From an uncultured Lachnospiraceae bacterium (lineage in GTDB: Bacteria > Bacillota > Clostridia > Lachnospirales > Lachnospiraceae): DNA of 33,563 nucleotides. The translations under genes were made by a program, and so were the position numbers. The DNA lies in contig USDI01000002.1 of assembly GCA_900553305.1 (NCBI GenBank), forward strand, positions 1 to 33,563, in the 5' to 3' direction. The notes under the pieces were generated by a model. That model saw nothing but the letters and a program-made list of their open reading frames with translations, did no database searches and was not told the origin of the DNA. Every line of letters begins with the position of its first letter. Position 1 is the first letter of the stretch. This document shows, one piece after another, positions 1 to 7,540 of this stretch.

Positions 1-1072
1 CAAGTTTCAGGAGCTGTGCCCCCTTTGCGGTCACTCCGCCTTCTACCGCATTCATCTCGGTAACAACACCATCAAATTCTGCCACAATGCCATTTTCTAC
101 CGAACTCAGACTGTCAATGGAATCCTCCACATCCATCGTCTGGGTTTTATTGTTGGCTTCCAGTTCTTCCTTCGCTCCACCGGTTAACTTTCCGGCTTCT
201 GCAGAGCTCTTCTGGGACTTCATTTCCGAACGGTATTCCTTATATTTGGATAACATATCGTTATAAACATCCAGTTCGTCCTGCCAGCTCTTGATCTCTT
301 CATTGTTCTGCTGCTCATAATTGTTTAACTGCACCAGCTTCTGCAAATTCTGATATTCATCGGAATCCGGCTGATCCTGCCAGTCAATCAGACTGATCTG
401 TAACAGGGCACCCTCATGTGCAAGATCGCTCTTCTTTTTGGAAATCTTGGCTTCCAGATTCTTAATGTATGCTTCGGTGTCTGCAATCTGCTGATCCAGC
501 ACCTCCAGATTCGTGCTTGCCTCGCTTAAGTCCCCAAGCTTTTCATTATTGGTCTGCACGGAATTCAGATAACTTCCTTCTGCAGACTGTCTCTTTAATT
601 CTGCCCGTTCCTTCGCTGCTGCAAGATCATCGGCATCATAGTTAAGAAGCACATCGCCAGCCTTTACTGCATCACCTGCCTGTACTTTCACTTCCCCTAC
701 CTTCACATCCACATCCGAAAAATAAACCTTACTCTCCCCGGTTTTCACCGTACCGCTCGTATCAATGGTCTGCTGAAGATCCCCGATCTGTGCCTGTGTG
801 GTCGTTACTATAGCTGCTGCCCCGTTTCCACCAAGAAGCTTTGACAGGATAAAAAGTAAAACCAGTACACCGAGCACCACAAAGAGAATGATCTTTCTGC
901 GTTTTTTCTTCTTTGCCGGGTCTGCCGGCTGTTTTTCTTTCTTTTTCTTTTCTTTGAGGGCTTTCTTAGCCGTTTTCTCATTTACTGCTTCTGCCTTGCT
1001 TTTGTCTGCTTCGTTCACCTGCTCTTTAGCCTCTAATATTTCTATGGAATCCTGCTTGATATGATCGCTCAT
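1..1072 (-). CDS. Periplasmic-adaptor-like subunit of ABC exporter (HlyD/MacA family), 3' end outside window
   Basis: About 357 N-terminal residues are visible; the gene runs off the left edge of the window. The product starts with a charged, Lys/Glu-rich cytoplasmic tail of about 60 residues, followed by one membrane segment (about residues 61-80, ILFVVLGVLVLLF). A biotinyl-lipoyl-like half motif follows (GDAVKAGDVLLNYD), then a long helical coiled-coil section rich in Glu, Lys and Gln, and the return lipoyl half begins near the cut (VENGIVAEFDGVVTEM). This is the order expected of an adaptor that links a MacB-type permease to the outside in Gram-positive bacteria. The ATG at 1072 overlaps the stop of the upstream ATPase gene (ATGA), so the two are translationally coupled. 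The permease would be expected further downstream, beyond the edge. The substrate cannot be told. Confidence 0.85.
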   Translation of the reverse strand, partial: MSDHIKQDSIEILEAKEQVNEADKSKAEAVNEKTAKKALKEKKKKEKQPADPAKKKKRRKIILFVVLGVLVLLFILSKLLGGNGAAAIVTTTQAQIGDLQQTIDTSGTVKTGESKVYFSDVDVKVGEVKVQAGDAVKAGDVLLNYDADDLAAAKERAELKRQSAEGSYLNSVQTNNEKLGDLSEASTNLEVLDQQIADTEAYIKNLEAKISKKKSDLAHEGALLQISLIDWQDQPDSDEYQNLQKLVQLNNYEQQNNEEIKSWQDELDVYNDMLSKYKEYRSEMKSQKSSAEAGKLTGGAKEELEANNKTQTMDVEDSIDSLSSVENGIVAEFDGVVTEMNAVEGGVTAKGAQLLKL

Positions 1073-1770
1073 ACTTCTTCTCCTTCTTCATTTTCATAAT
1101 CTGCTACGACCTTGCCATCCATAATCCGGATGTTGCGCTTCGCTCTCGCGGCAATTTCATTGTCATGCGTAATCAAAATAACCGTTCTTCCTTCCCGATG
1201 CAGTCCTTTCAGAATTTCCATGATCTCCTGCGTCGAATTGGAATCCAGGTTTCCGGTCGGCTCATCGGCCAGAATGACCGGCGGAGCCTGTGCAATCGCT
1301 CTTGCAATCGCGACACGCTGCTGCTGTCCGCCGGACATTTCGGACGGCTTATGCGTCATACGCCCGGACAGCCCCACCTTTTCCAGTGCACGCTCGGATA
1401 ATTCCATGCGCTCTTTCCTTGGAACGCCACGATAAATCAGGGGAAGTTCCACATTTTCAAGTGCGGTCAGTCCTGCAATCAGGTTAAATCCCTGAAAAAC
1501 AAACCCGATCTCCCGATTGCGGATGTCTGAAAGCTCATCGTCCGACATATGAGAGACATCCTTTCCATTCAGCAGGTACGTTCCGCTTGTCGGAACATCC
1601 AGACATCCCAGCATATTCATCAATGTTGATTTACCGGATCCGGACTGCCCGATAATGGCTACAAACTCATTTTTATGTATGGTCAGATTCACATGATCCA
1701 GGGCTCTGACCTCATTCTCGCCGGGATTGTAAATCTTACACATATCCCGGATGGTGATTAATTCTTCCAC
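1069..1770 (-). CDS. ABC transporter ATP-binding protein, MacB/LolD type
   Basis: ATPase of an ABC exporter. It carries Walker A (GQSGSGKST), a Q-loop (VFQGFNL), the signature MSGGQQQRV, Walker B (VILADEPTGNLDS) and the H-loop (ILITHD). The ADEPTGNLDS form is typical of the MacB/LolD/SalX group that works with an FtsX-like permease and a HlyD adaptor, and that adaptor gene follows with a 4-base overlap. The frame is open to a GTG at 1776, but that codon lies directly on the GGAGG. The in-frame GTG at 1770 sits 7 bases after the GGAGG and is the better start (233 residues). It is the first gene of the operon and is preceded by a strong promoter and palindrome at 1886-1916. Likely cargo is a peptide or drug, which is inference only. 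Confidence 0.92.
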   Translation of the reverse strand: MEELITIRDMCKIYNPGENEVRALDHVNLTIHKNEFVAIIGQSGSGKSTLMNMLGCLDVPTSGTYLLNGKDVSHMSDDELSDIRNREIGFVFQGFNLIAGLTALENVELPLIYRGVPRKERMELSERALEKVGLSGRMTHKPSEMSGGQQQRVAIARAIAQAPPVILADEPTGNLDSNSTQEIMEILKGLHREGRTVILITHDNEIAARAKRNIRIMDGKVVADYENEEGEEV

Positions 1771-1885
1771 AAGCACCCCTCCTTCGATTCATTTTATCCA
1801 TGCGTTTTCTTTTCTATAACTATAATCGCTGCTTCTACAGCTTATCATCCATAACGATTGAAATATGAAAACCCCTTGCACAATC

Positions 1886-1916
1886 TGTATTATATTATTA
1901 ATACAATAATTGTCAA
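1886..1916 (-). promoter_or_regulatory. Promoter with palindromic operator of the ABC exporter operon
   Basis: On the minus strand a perfect -35 TTGACA (1911-1916) is followed after 16 bases by TATAAT (1889-1894). Overlapping the -10 is a perfect inverted repeat TGTATTA-N6-TAATACA (1886-1905). Arms of this type resemble operators of the YtrA group of GntR repressors, which usually control ABC transporter operons. No GntR gene lies in the window, so the regulator is unknown. The leader to the start codon is about 110 bases. Confidence 0.7.
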
Positions 1917-1974
1917 GAGGTTTTTCATTGATTTAAGAAAGATTAAGAATTCTTTCACCTTTTTAAACAAAAAA

Positions 1975-2709
1975 TTAATGCTGTCTTCCTTTCAGAACCG
2001 GACTCAATTTCTTATAAACCAGCATCGTCACAATCGTAACCGTTGCACCCTTAATCAGGTTCAGCGGAGCAACACAAATAATTACAAGACTCACTACTCC
2101 GTTGATATGTCCGTTAATTGCAGTTCCCATGGCAATGATGTCCTCCATCGGCATATGATACAGGACGGCAAAGGTCGGAAGCAGGTAAATCGCATTAAAT
2201 GCAGTTCCGAACACGGTCATAATCAGGGTTCCGGTGATGGAACCAATGAGCGCGCTCTTCCGGCTCTTTTTATATAAATAGATGATGGAAGCAGGAAGAA
2301 TAAAGCTGCATCCGATCACAAAGTTCGCGAAGTCACCCACAAACGCGGTGCTTGTCCCTTTTACCAGAAGCTTTAACAGGATCTTGCAGAATTCAATCAT
2401 CACTCCCGCTACCGGACCAAACGCAAATGCCCCGATCAGCGCCGGGATTTCACTGAAGTCCAGCTTATAAAACGGAGGAGCAAGGACAGGTACTGCAAAA
2501 TCAAATACATGAAGCACCATGGCAATCGCCGAAAACACACCAATCATGGCAATCTTTCTTGTCGAAAGCACCCGTTCCTTATCCTGGTTCTTCTTTTTCA
2601 GGTACTTCTCCATCAGATACGCAATCAGCACAAAGCCAACCGCTACCGCCAGTGCCACCAGTACAAACACCAGGTTCTCCATTACATTAGACCATAAACT
2701 CTTTTCCAT
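1975..2709 (-). CDS. ribU: Riboflavin ECF transporter substrate-binding component RibU
   Basis: Integral membrane S-component of an energy-coupling-factor transporter, which captures riboflavin and works with a shared EcfAA'T module encoded elsewhere. The 244-residue product has an extra N-terminal membrane helix (about residues 12-32) and then the ECF S-component core with about six membrane segments. The RibU-like stretch LDFSEIPALIGAFAFGP is followed by KGTSTAFVGDFANFVIG. The identification is strongly supported by the FMN riboswitch in its leader (2872-2990), since such leaders control riboflavin synthesis or uptake genes. It is a single-gene unit with its own promoter at 3012-3040. The start ATG at 2709 has only a modest GAGAG/GTGAG ribosome binding site. 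No EcfA or EcfT gene is in the window. Confidence 0.92.
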   Translation of the reverse strand: MEKSLWSNVMENLVFVLVALAVAVGFVLIAYLMEKYLKKKNQDKERVLSTRKIAMIGVFSAIAMVLHVFDFAVPVLAPPFYKLDFSEIPALIGAFAFGPVAGVMIEFCKILLKLLVKGTSTAFVGDFANFVIGCSFILPASIIYLYKKSRKSALIGSITGTLIMTVFGTAFNAIYLLPTFAVLYHMPMEDIIAMGTAINGHINGVVSLVIICVAPLNLIKGATVTIVTMLVYKKLSPVLKGRQH

Positions 2710-2794
2710 TTACTCACACTCTCTTTCCGGCATACGCCATTGTTTTAAAAAGAAAGTCTTCTTTGGTTTTGCATCATGTATTACCTGCTGTACT

Positions 2795-2822
2795 AAAAAA
2801 CCCCGGAAATCAATTTCCGGGG
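2795..2822 (-). terminator. Rho-independent attenuator of the FMN riboswitch
   Basis: A perfect 10-bp stem CCCCGGAAAT / ATTTCCGGGG with a 2-base centre (2801-2822) is followed on the minus strand by a run of six T (2800-2795). It lies between the FMN aptamer and ribU and is the expected off-switch of the leader when FMN is bound. Confidence 0.9.
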
Positions 2823-2871
2823 TTTGCATACATCAGAAGCCAAATGCATTTTCACGCATCTGTTCATGCAT

Positions 2872-2990
2872 TTCTTCTCCCATCCAGACTTTACTGTCGG
2901 TTTTGGAATTTCACCAAATCAGCCATATTCTTAAAGAATACGGGTCGCGGACTATACCGCCGGTAAGGAATTTCACCTTCCCCGAAGAAC
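2872..2990 (-). ncRNA. FMN riboswitch (RFN element)
   Basis: Read on the minus strand, the segment carries the RFN signature blocks in order: TTCTTCGGGG, GGTGAAATTCC, ACCGGCGGTATAGTCCGCGA, GATTTGGTGAAATTCC, CCGACAGTAAAGTCTGGATG, and a closing GAAGAA that pairs with the opening TTCTTC to form P1. The variable arm between the two halves is short (CCCGTATTCTTTAAGAATATGG). The aptamer binds flavin mononucleotide; the terminator 50 bases downstream suggests control at the level of transcription termination of ribU. Confidence 0.96.
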
Positions 2991-3011
2991 TTTCTATTTA
3001 TTTCGACTCAT

Positions 3012-3040
3012 AGAATAGCATATCTCATCTCAAATGGCAA
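3012..3040 (-). promoter_or_regulatory. Promoter of the FMN riboswitch-ribU transcript
   Basis: Minus strand TTGCCA (3035-3040), a 17-base spacer and TATTCT (3012-3017), about 22 bases before the RFN P1 stem. The spacing and position suit the start of the riboswitch RNA. A small palindrome GTGATA-CGT-TATCAC (3043-3057) lies just upstream of the -35. Confidence 0.6.
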
Positions 3041-3061
3041 GAGGTGATACGTTATCACATA

Positions 3062-5437
3062 TTATTTTTGATCCCGATTGATCTTCATGGTCAGTGCAAT
3101 CCGTTTCTTGGGCACATCGACCGATAATACCTGCACGTCCACAATATCCCCGACGCTCACCGCCTCCAAAGGATGCTTGATGTAACGGTCTGTGATTTGG
3201 GAAATGTGTACCAGTCCGTCCTGATGCACACCGATATCCACGAACACACCAAAGTCAATGACATTACGGACGGTTCCCTTTAAAATCATGCCCGGTTTCA
3301 GATCCTTCATATCAAGGACATCGCTTCTGAGAATCGGAGCCGGCATGCTCTCTCTGGGGTCTCTTGAGGGCTTTTCCAATTCCTTAAGAATATCGGTTAA
3401 GGTGATTTCCCCAATTCCCAGTTCTACCGCAAGCTTACTCTTATCCTTAATCTTCTTTTCCAGGCTGCCAATCGTATTGACTGCATTAGTCGAAGTCTCC
3501 TTCTGCGCCGGTTTCTTAACAGAAGCATCGTTTTCTTCAAGGCTCATGACTGTACCACCCATAGCGGCTGCCAGTGCTTTTCCCATGGCCGTATTGGTGT
3601 TATGGATCACGATCTGCTTCTTACGGTCATTCCGGTCATTCTGCTTCGGAGCGGGTTTCGCTGCCGGGCTCATCTGCCTGGCGGCCTGCTTCTGTGCCGT
3701 ACGCACATCCTCCATCGTAAGTCCCATCTTTTCCAAAAGCTTCATCGCTGCTTCATAGGATTCCGGATGCACACTGGTATCATCTAAGGGATTGTCCCCA
3801 TCATGGATCCGCAGGAATCCGGCACACTGCTCATACGCCTTCGGTCCTAATTTCGGCACCTTTAAGAGCTGTGCGCGGTTTGCAAATTTACCGTTCTTTT
3901 CACGGTACTCCACAATATTCTTCGCAATCGGCTTGGAAATACCGGAAATGTATTCAAGCAGCGGTGCGGATGCGGTATTTAAGTCTACGCCCACACGGTT
4001 TACGCAGTCCTCTACCACGCCACCTAACGCTTCTCCTAGTTTCTTCTGATTCATATCATGCTGATACTGTCCGACACCAATGGATTTCGGATCAATCTTC
4101 ACAAGCTCTGCAAGCGGATCCTGTAAACGGCGTGCAATCGAAGCAGCACTTCTTTGTCCCACATCAAAGTTCGGGAATTCTTCGGTTGCCAGCTTACTTG
4201 CCGAATATACGGATGCTCCTGCTTCATTGACGATGACATACTGTACCGGTGTATCCAGTTCCTTGATCAGCTCCACAATGACCTGCTCGGACTCTCTCGA
4301 TGCCGTACCGTTTCCGACACTGATTAAGGAAACATGATATTTGTGGATCAGCTTCTTAAGCTCTGCCTTGGCTTCTTCCACCTTATTCTGCGGAGCCGTC
4401 GGGAAAATCACCTTGGTATCCAGTACCTTGCCTGTTGCATCCACAACGGCAAGCTTACAGCCGGTACGGAATGCCGGATCCCAGCCGAGAACGACCTTTC
4501 CGGCAATCGGAGGCTGCATCAGAAGCTGCTGCAGATTCTTTCCAAATACGGAAATTGCGCCATCCTCTGCCTTTTCGGTAAGATCATTGCGGATTTCACG
4601 CTCAATCGCCGGTGCAATCAGACGCTCGTAGGCATCCTCGATCGCTGCTGTAAGCAATGGAGTAGTATATTCATTGTCCGAAGTAATGACCTTTTTCTTT
4701 AAATACTGTAAGATCCGTTCTATCGGTGCCACAATCTTCACCGTTAAGAACTTCTCTTCCTCACCACGGTTGATGGCAAGAACACGGTGTCCAACGACCT
4801 TCTTAAGCGGTTCTTCGTAAGCGTAATACATCTCATAAACGCTTTCGACCTTTTCATCCTTGGCCGTACTTATCAGCGTCCCTTCTTCCATGGTGATTTC
4901 ACGAATGTAGGCACGGTAATCGGCTTCATCTGAAATGCCTTCCGCAATGATATCCGCAGCCCCCTGCAGTGCCTCTTTTACGGTCTTTACACCCTTTTCT
5001 TCATCGATATACTTCTGCGCCTCTACTTCCAGCCCCTCTGCTGCATTCTGTGCAAGAATATACTGTGATAAGGGTTCAAGTCCCTTTTCCTTTGCGACAC
5101 TTGCCTTGGTCTTACGCTTCGGACGATAAGGACGGTACAGGTCTTCCACCACAACCAGCGTTTCTGCTGCCAGAATCTTTTCCTTTAATTCCTCGGTAAG
5201 CTTACCCTGCTCCTCAATGCTGCCAAGCACCTGCTCCTTCTTTTCCTCCAGATTTCTTAAATAGGTAAGGCGTTCGTGCAGGTTACGAAGCACCTCATCA
5301 TTTAAGGATCCGGTTACTTCCTTACGATAACGGGAAATAAACGGAATCGTATTTCCCTCATCAATCAGCTTTACGGCGGCTTCCACCTGCCATTTTTCTA
5401 CGTTGAGTTCTTCTTTGAGTTTTAAAATAATGTCCAT
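3062..5437 (-). CDS. tex: Tex family RNA-binding transcription accessory protein
   Basis: A cytoplasmic nucleic-acid-binding protein of 791 residues. The order of parts is that of Tex: helical N-terminal domain (residues 1-200, with FISRYRKEVTGSLND), YqgF/RuvC-like fold (about 320-450, with GWDPAFRTGCKLAVVD and SVGNGTASRE), helix-hairpin-helix repeats (about 490-570, with LNTASAPLLEYISGI and LKVPKLGPKAYEQCAGFLRI) and a C-terminal S1 domain (about 715-785, with GTVRNVIDFGVFVDIGV). Between the HhH part and S1 lies a Lys/Ala/Asn/Gln-rich stretch (about 600-690) that I do not recall in the standard family, where proteins are usually around 720-780 residues. The ATG at 5437 follows GAGAGGGCAGTT. 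It is monocistronic, with its own promoter at 5469-5497. Confidence 0.95.
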   Translation of the reverse strand: MDIILKLKEELNVEKWQVEAAVKLIDEGNTIPFISRYRKEVTGSLNDEVLRNLHERLTYLRNLEEKKEQVLGSIEEQGKLTEELKEKILAAETLVVVEDLYRPYRPKRKTKASVAKEKGLEPLSQYILAQNAAEGLEVEAQKYIDEEKGVKTVKEALQGAADIIAEGISDEADYRAYIREITMEEGTLISTAKDEKVESVYEMYYAYEEPLKKVVGHRVLAINRGEEEKFLTVKIVAPIERILQYLKKKVITSDNEYTTPLLTAAIEDAYERLIAPAIEREIRNDLTEKAEDGAISVFGKNLQQLLMQPPIAGKVVLGWDPAFRTGCKLAVVDATGKVLDTKVIFPTAPQNKVEEAKAELKKLIHKYHVSLISVGNGTASRESEQVIVELIKELDTPVQYVIVNEAGASVYSASKLATEEFPNFDVGQRSAASIARRLQDPLAELVKIDPKSIGVGQYQHDMNQKKLGEALGGVVEDCVNRVGVDLNTASAPLLEYISGISKPIAKNIVEYREKNGKFANRAQLLKVPKLGPKAYEQCAGFLRIHDGDNPLDDTSVHPESYEAAMKLLEKMGLTMEDVRTAQKQAARQMSPAAKPAPKQNDRNDRKKQIVIHNTNTAMGKALAAAMGGTVMSLEENDASVKKPAQKETSTNAVNTIGSLEKKIKDKSKLAVELGIGEITLTDILKELEKPSRDPRESMPAPILRSDVLDMKDLKPGMILKGTVRNVIDFGVFVDIGVHQDGLVHISQITDRYIKHPLEAVSVGDIVDVQVLSVDVPKKRIALTMKINRDQK

Positions 5438-5468
5438 AACTGCCCTCTCATGCTAAATTTCTTTTTCC

Positions 5469-5497
5469 ATTCTAGACGATTCCGGATGTTTTTTCAA
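5469..5497 (-). promoter_or_regulatory. Promoter of tex
   Basis: Minus strand TTGAAA (5492-5497), 17-base spacer, TAGAAT (5469-5474), about 32 bases before the tex start codon. The rest of the 225-base divergent gap towards the plus-strand gene holds a small palindrome TTACA-CTTAAA-TGTAA (5577-5592) and an A/T-rich TAATATAAA that may be a -10 for the plus gene; neither is certain. Confidence 0.55.
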
Positions 5498-5661
5498 GGG
5501 ATAGAATTGCATGCCCGGACCGCTGCCGGATTGTAAAATGCGAAACGGTTACCATTGTTTTTTCCTTTAAATAATGTTACACTTAAATGTAATCTACAGA
5601 GTAATCAAAGACTTAATATAAAAGGAAATTTAAAAACAGGAAATTAAAACAGGTGTCGTCT

Positions 5662-6129
5662 ATGTATAATAATGAAAACGAATATTCCGGTACTTCTTTT
5701 GAATATAACAATGGATTTGCCCCCGGCAACAATGGTTTTGCGTTTGCTGCCCTGATTCTCGGGGTATCTGCTCTGTTTTCGCTGTTTACCGTTTATCTTC
5801 CGCTCATCCTTGGAAGTCTTGCCATTCTTTTTGCACTGCTCTCCAAAGGGTATGGAAAGAAGATGGTAACCACTGCCAAAATCGGCTTTATCAGTGCCAT
5901 TACCGGCCTGTCCTTAATTTTATCGATCCTCGTTGTCGCCATTACTTCGTTGTACTTATTGTTTGCAACCTGTACCGATGACCAGCTTCTTCACTATGGC
6001 TCCCAGCTCGATCAGGCCGTGGAGATGCAGTTAGGCCAGTCCACCGAGGAAATGTTTGGCACTTCGTATGAAGACATGATCGGTCAGCTCGTTACCCTGC
6101 GTGATGCAGCTACCGGTGCGAAAGAATAG
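5662..6129 (+). CDS. Small membrane protein, DUF4190-like
   Basis: A 155-residue protein with an Asn/Tyr-rich, hydrophilic N-terminus (about 30 residues, with repeated NNGFA) followed by two hydrophobic spans. The first is about residues 29-57 (AFAALILGVSALFSLF and LILGSLAILFALL), ending in a basic loop (SKGYGKKMVTTAK). The second is about residues 72-100 (IGFISAITGLSLILSILVV). A short soluble C-terminal tail follows. This shape is common among DUF4190-like proteins of Firmicutes; the function is not known. A GTG at 5653 is in frame, but the ATG at 5662 lies 6 bases after AGGTG (5651-5655), which is a better ribosome binding site, so I start there. The next plus-strand gene begins 53 bases after the stop. 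Confidence 0.75.
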   Translation: MYNNENEYSGTSFEYNNGFAPGNNGFAFAALILGVSALFSLFTVYLPLILGSLAILFALLSKGYGKKMVTTAKIGFISAITGLSLILSILVVAITSLYLLFATCTDDQLLHYGSQLDQAVEMQLGQSTEEMFGTSYEDMIGQLVTLRDAATGAKE

Positions 6130-6182
6130 TAACGTTCCATTTGAAATCAGCTTTTAATATTGTAGTAGAAGGGAGAATGCTT

Positions 6183-6722
6183 ATGAGCGGAATCAGCTTT
6201 TATCCAAATTCAGGTTACAATTACACTTCACCTTATTCTGCTGTTTCAACCGCAGCAGGAAGCGCGGTATCCGGCAATGCTTCAACCAATGGTGCAGAAG
6301 AATCAAAGCCGGTTGTAAATCCCGGTGAATCGATGAAGGTTTCTCCGGGACGGAAATCTTCCCCGGCAGAATGCCAGACCTGCAAGGAACGTAAATATCA
6401 GGACGGCTCTGACGAAATGGTTTCCTTCAAATCGGCTGCCCATATTTCACCGGAGGCCTCCGCTTCCACGGTACGCGCCCATGAGCAGGAGCACGTCAGC
6501 AACGCATACAAGAAGGCATCCCAGGGCGGCGGTAAGGTCATCAGCGCCAATGTCTCCCTGCAGCGGGCTATCTGTCCGGAATGTGGCAGAAGCTATGTTT
6601 CGGGTGGTACAACTTCGACGAAGATTTCCTATCCGAATGAGCAGACCAACCCTTATGCCAAAAACAAAAAATCAGCCGATGCTTCTGTACTGATTGGCAG
6701 TAACATCGACTTAGCGGTATAA
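6183..6722 (+). CDS. SprA-related putative metalloprotease (CJM1_0395-like)
   Basis: A 179-residue product with a Ser/Tyr/Asn-rich N-terminus and no signal peptide. The sequence VRAHEQEHVSNA gives an HExxH zinc-protease signature (HEQEH, residues 100-104) followed by a region typical of the small SprA-related proteins. Two CxxC pairs (C64/C67 and C131/C134, the latter in CPECGRSYVSGGTTST) could bind a second metal. No substrate or role is established for this family as far as I know. The frame is open to 6141, but the ATG at 6183 is the likely start because it lies 7 bases after GGGAG (6171-6175); an ATG at 6177 is too close to that site. It may be co-transcribed with the gene upstream (53-base gap). 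Confidence 0.75.
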   Translation: MSGISFYPNSGYNYTSPYSAVSTAAGSAVSGNASTNGAEESKPVVNPGESMKVSPGRKSSPAECQTCKERKYQDGSDEMVSFKSAAHISPEASASTVRAHEQEHVSNAYKKASQGGGKVISANVSLQRAICPECGRSYVSGGTTSTKISYPNEQTNPYAKNKKSADASVLIGSNIDLAV

Positions 6723-6763
6723 CTATACAATTACCAGTACAAACTTACGAGAAAGGCTTTACC

Positions 6764-7498
6764 ATGAACCCTTATTTGTCTTCATCCAGCTTAAAACGTA
6801 TTGCAAAGGGGCAGTTATTAGGAAGATATTCCAGTGTGATCTTCGTCTTCCTGCTTCATATGTTATGTCTGGTCAGTCTCCAAATGCTCGTTTCTCTTGT
6901 ACTGGCCCCGACGAATATGATAAAATTTGTGCTCTATTACGCAGCACTTTATCTGGTCTTTATTGTTTCCGGCTTTTTCAAAGCAGGCGAGGCTTATGTT
7001 TATTTAAAGGTTGCCAGCAATCAGCCGGTTACCGTGAGCGATCTCTTCTACTGCTTCCGCGGAGAAAGCAACCGTACCGCCTACATCCAGATCCGTCTGG
7101 CTGCGATCCAGCTCTTTACGGTTCTGCCTGCAGCAACCTACAGCATTCTTTTTCTGGAAAACACCAGTCTGTTTGCAGTAGATGGCATTTATCTGTTACT
7201 CTCCCTTCTGGGTACGGTAATCTCTGTATTCGTCGATCTGCTGTTCTCACAATGCTATTATGTGATGCTTGATTTTGAAGAATATACCGGTGCTGAGGTC
7301 ATGAAAACGGCAGCCCAGCTCATTAAGGGAAGCATGGGAAGACTGTTCTACATGGTTCTATCCTTTTTCCCGCTATATCTCTTAGGCATTCTTTCCATGG
7401 GAATCGGCTTCCTGTGGATTTACCCGTATAAAGAAGCGACCTTCGCAAATTTCTATTTAGACCTGATTCAGAAGAAAACTCAAACAGGACAGCGATAA
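6764..7498 (+). CDS. DUF975-like integral membrane protein
   Basis: A 244-residue polytopic membrane protein with about five or six hydrophobic segments. It has the features of the DUF975 group: a start of the type SSLKRIAKGQLLGRY, a loop SDLFYCFRG between segments, and a last membrane segment followed by IYPYKEATFANFYLDL. No catalytic motif is visible and the function of the group is unknown. The ATG at 6764 follows AAAGG at an 8-base distance. It starts 41 bases after the metalloprotease-like gene and ends inside a terminator hairpin whose loop contains its stop codon, so it is probably the last gene of a three-gene unit. Confidence 0.75.
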   Translation: MNPYLSSSSLKRIAKGQLLGRYSSVIFVFLLHMLCLVSLQMLVSLVLAPTNMIKFVLYYAALYLVFIVSGFFKAGEAYVYLKVASNQPVTVSDLFYCFRGESNRTAYIQIRLAAIQLFTVLPAATYSILFLENTSLFAVDGIYLLLSLLGTVISVFVDLLFSQCYYVMLDFEEYTGAEVMKTAAQLIKGSMGRLFYMVLSFFPLYLLGILSMGIGFLWIYPYKEATFANFYLDLIQKKTQTGQR

Positions 7499-7516
7499 CC
7501 GCTGTCCTGTTTTATC
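7482..7516 (+). terminator. Terminator overlapping the stop codon of the DUF975-like gene
   Basis: A perfect 13-bp stem AAACAGGACAGCG / CGCTGTCCTGTTT (7482-7494 / 7500-7512) with a 5-base loop that contains the TAA stop (7496-7498), then TTTTA. On the other strand the same hairpin is followed by TTTGAGTTTTC and may also end the prfB transcript. Confidence 0.85.
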
Positions 7517-7540
7517 TGTTTTATCTCTTTTATTCTCTAT

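Noticed and set aside
2519..3013. Plus-strand open frame of 164 codons across ribU and its leader
   Set aside because: It runs through the FMN riboswitch and the antisense of ribU, has no ribosome binding site and no recognisable protein features; it is a shadow frame.
3043..3057. GTGATA-CGT-TATCAC hairpin as terminator of tex
   Set aside because: The stem is only 6 bp and no T-run follows on the minus strand.
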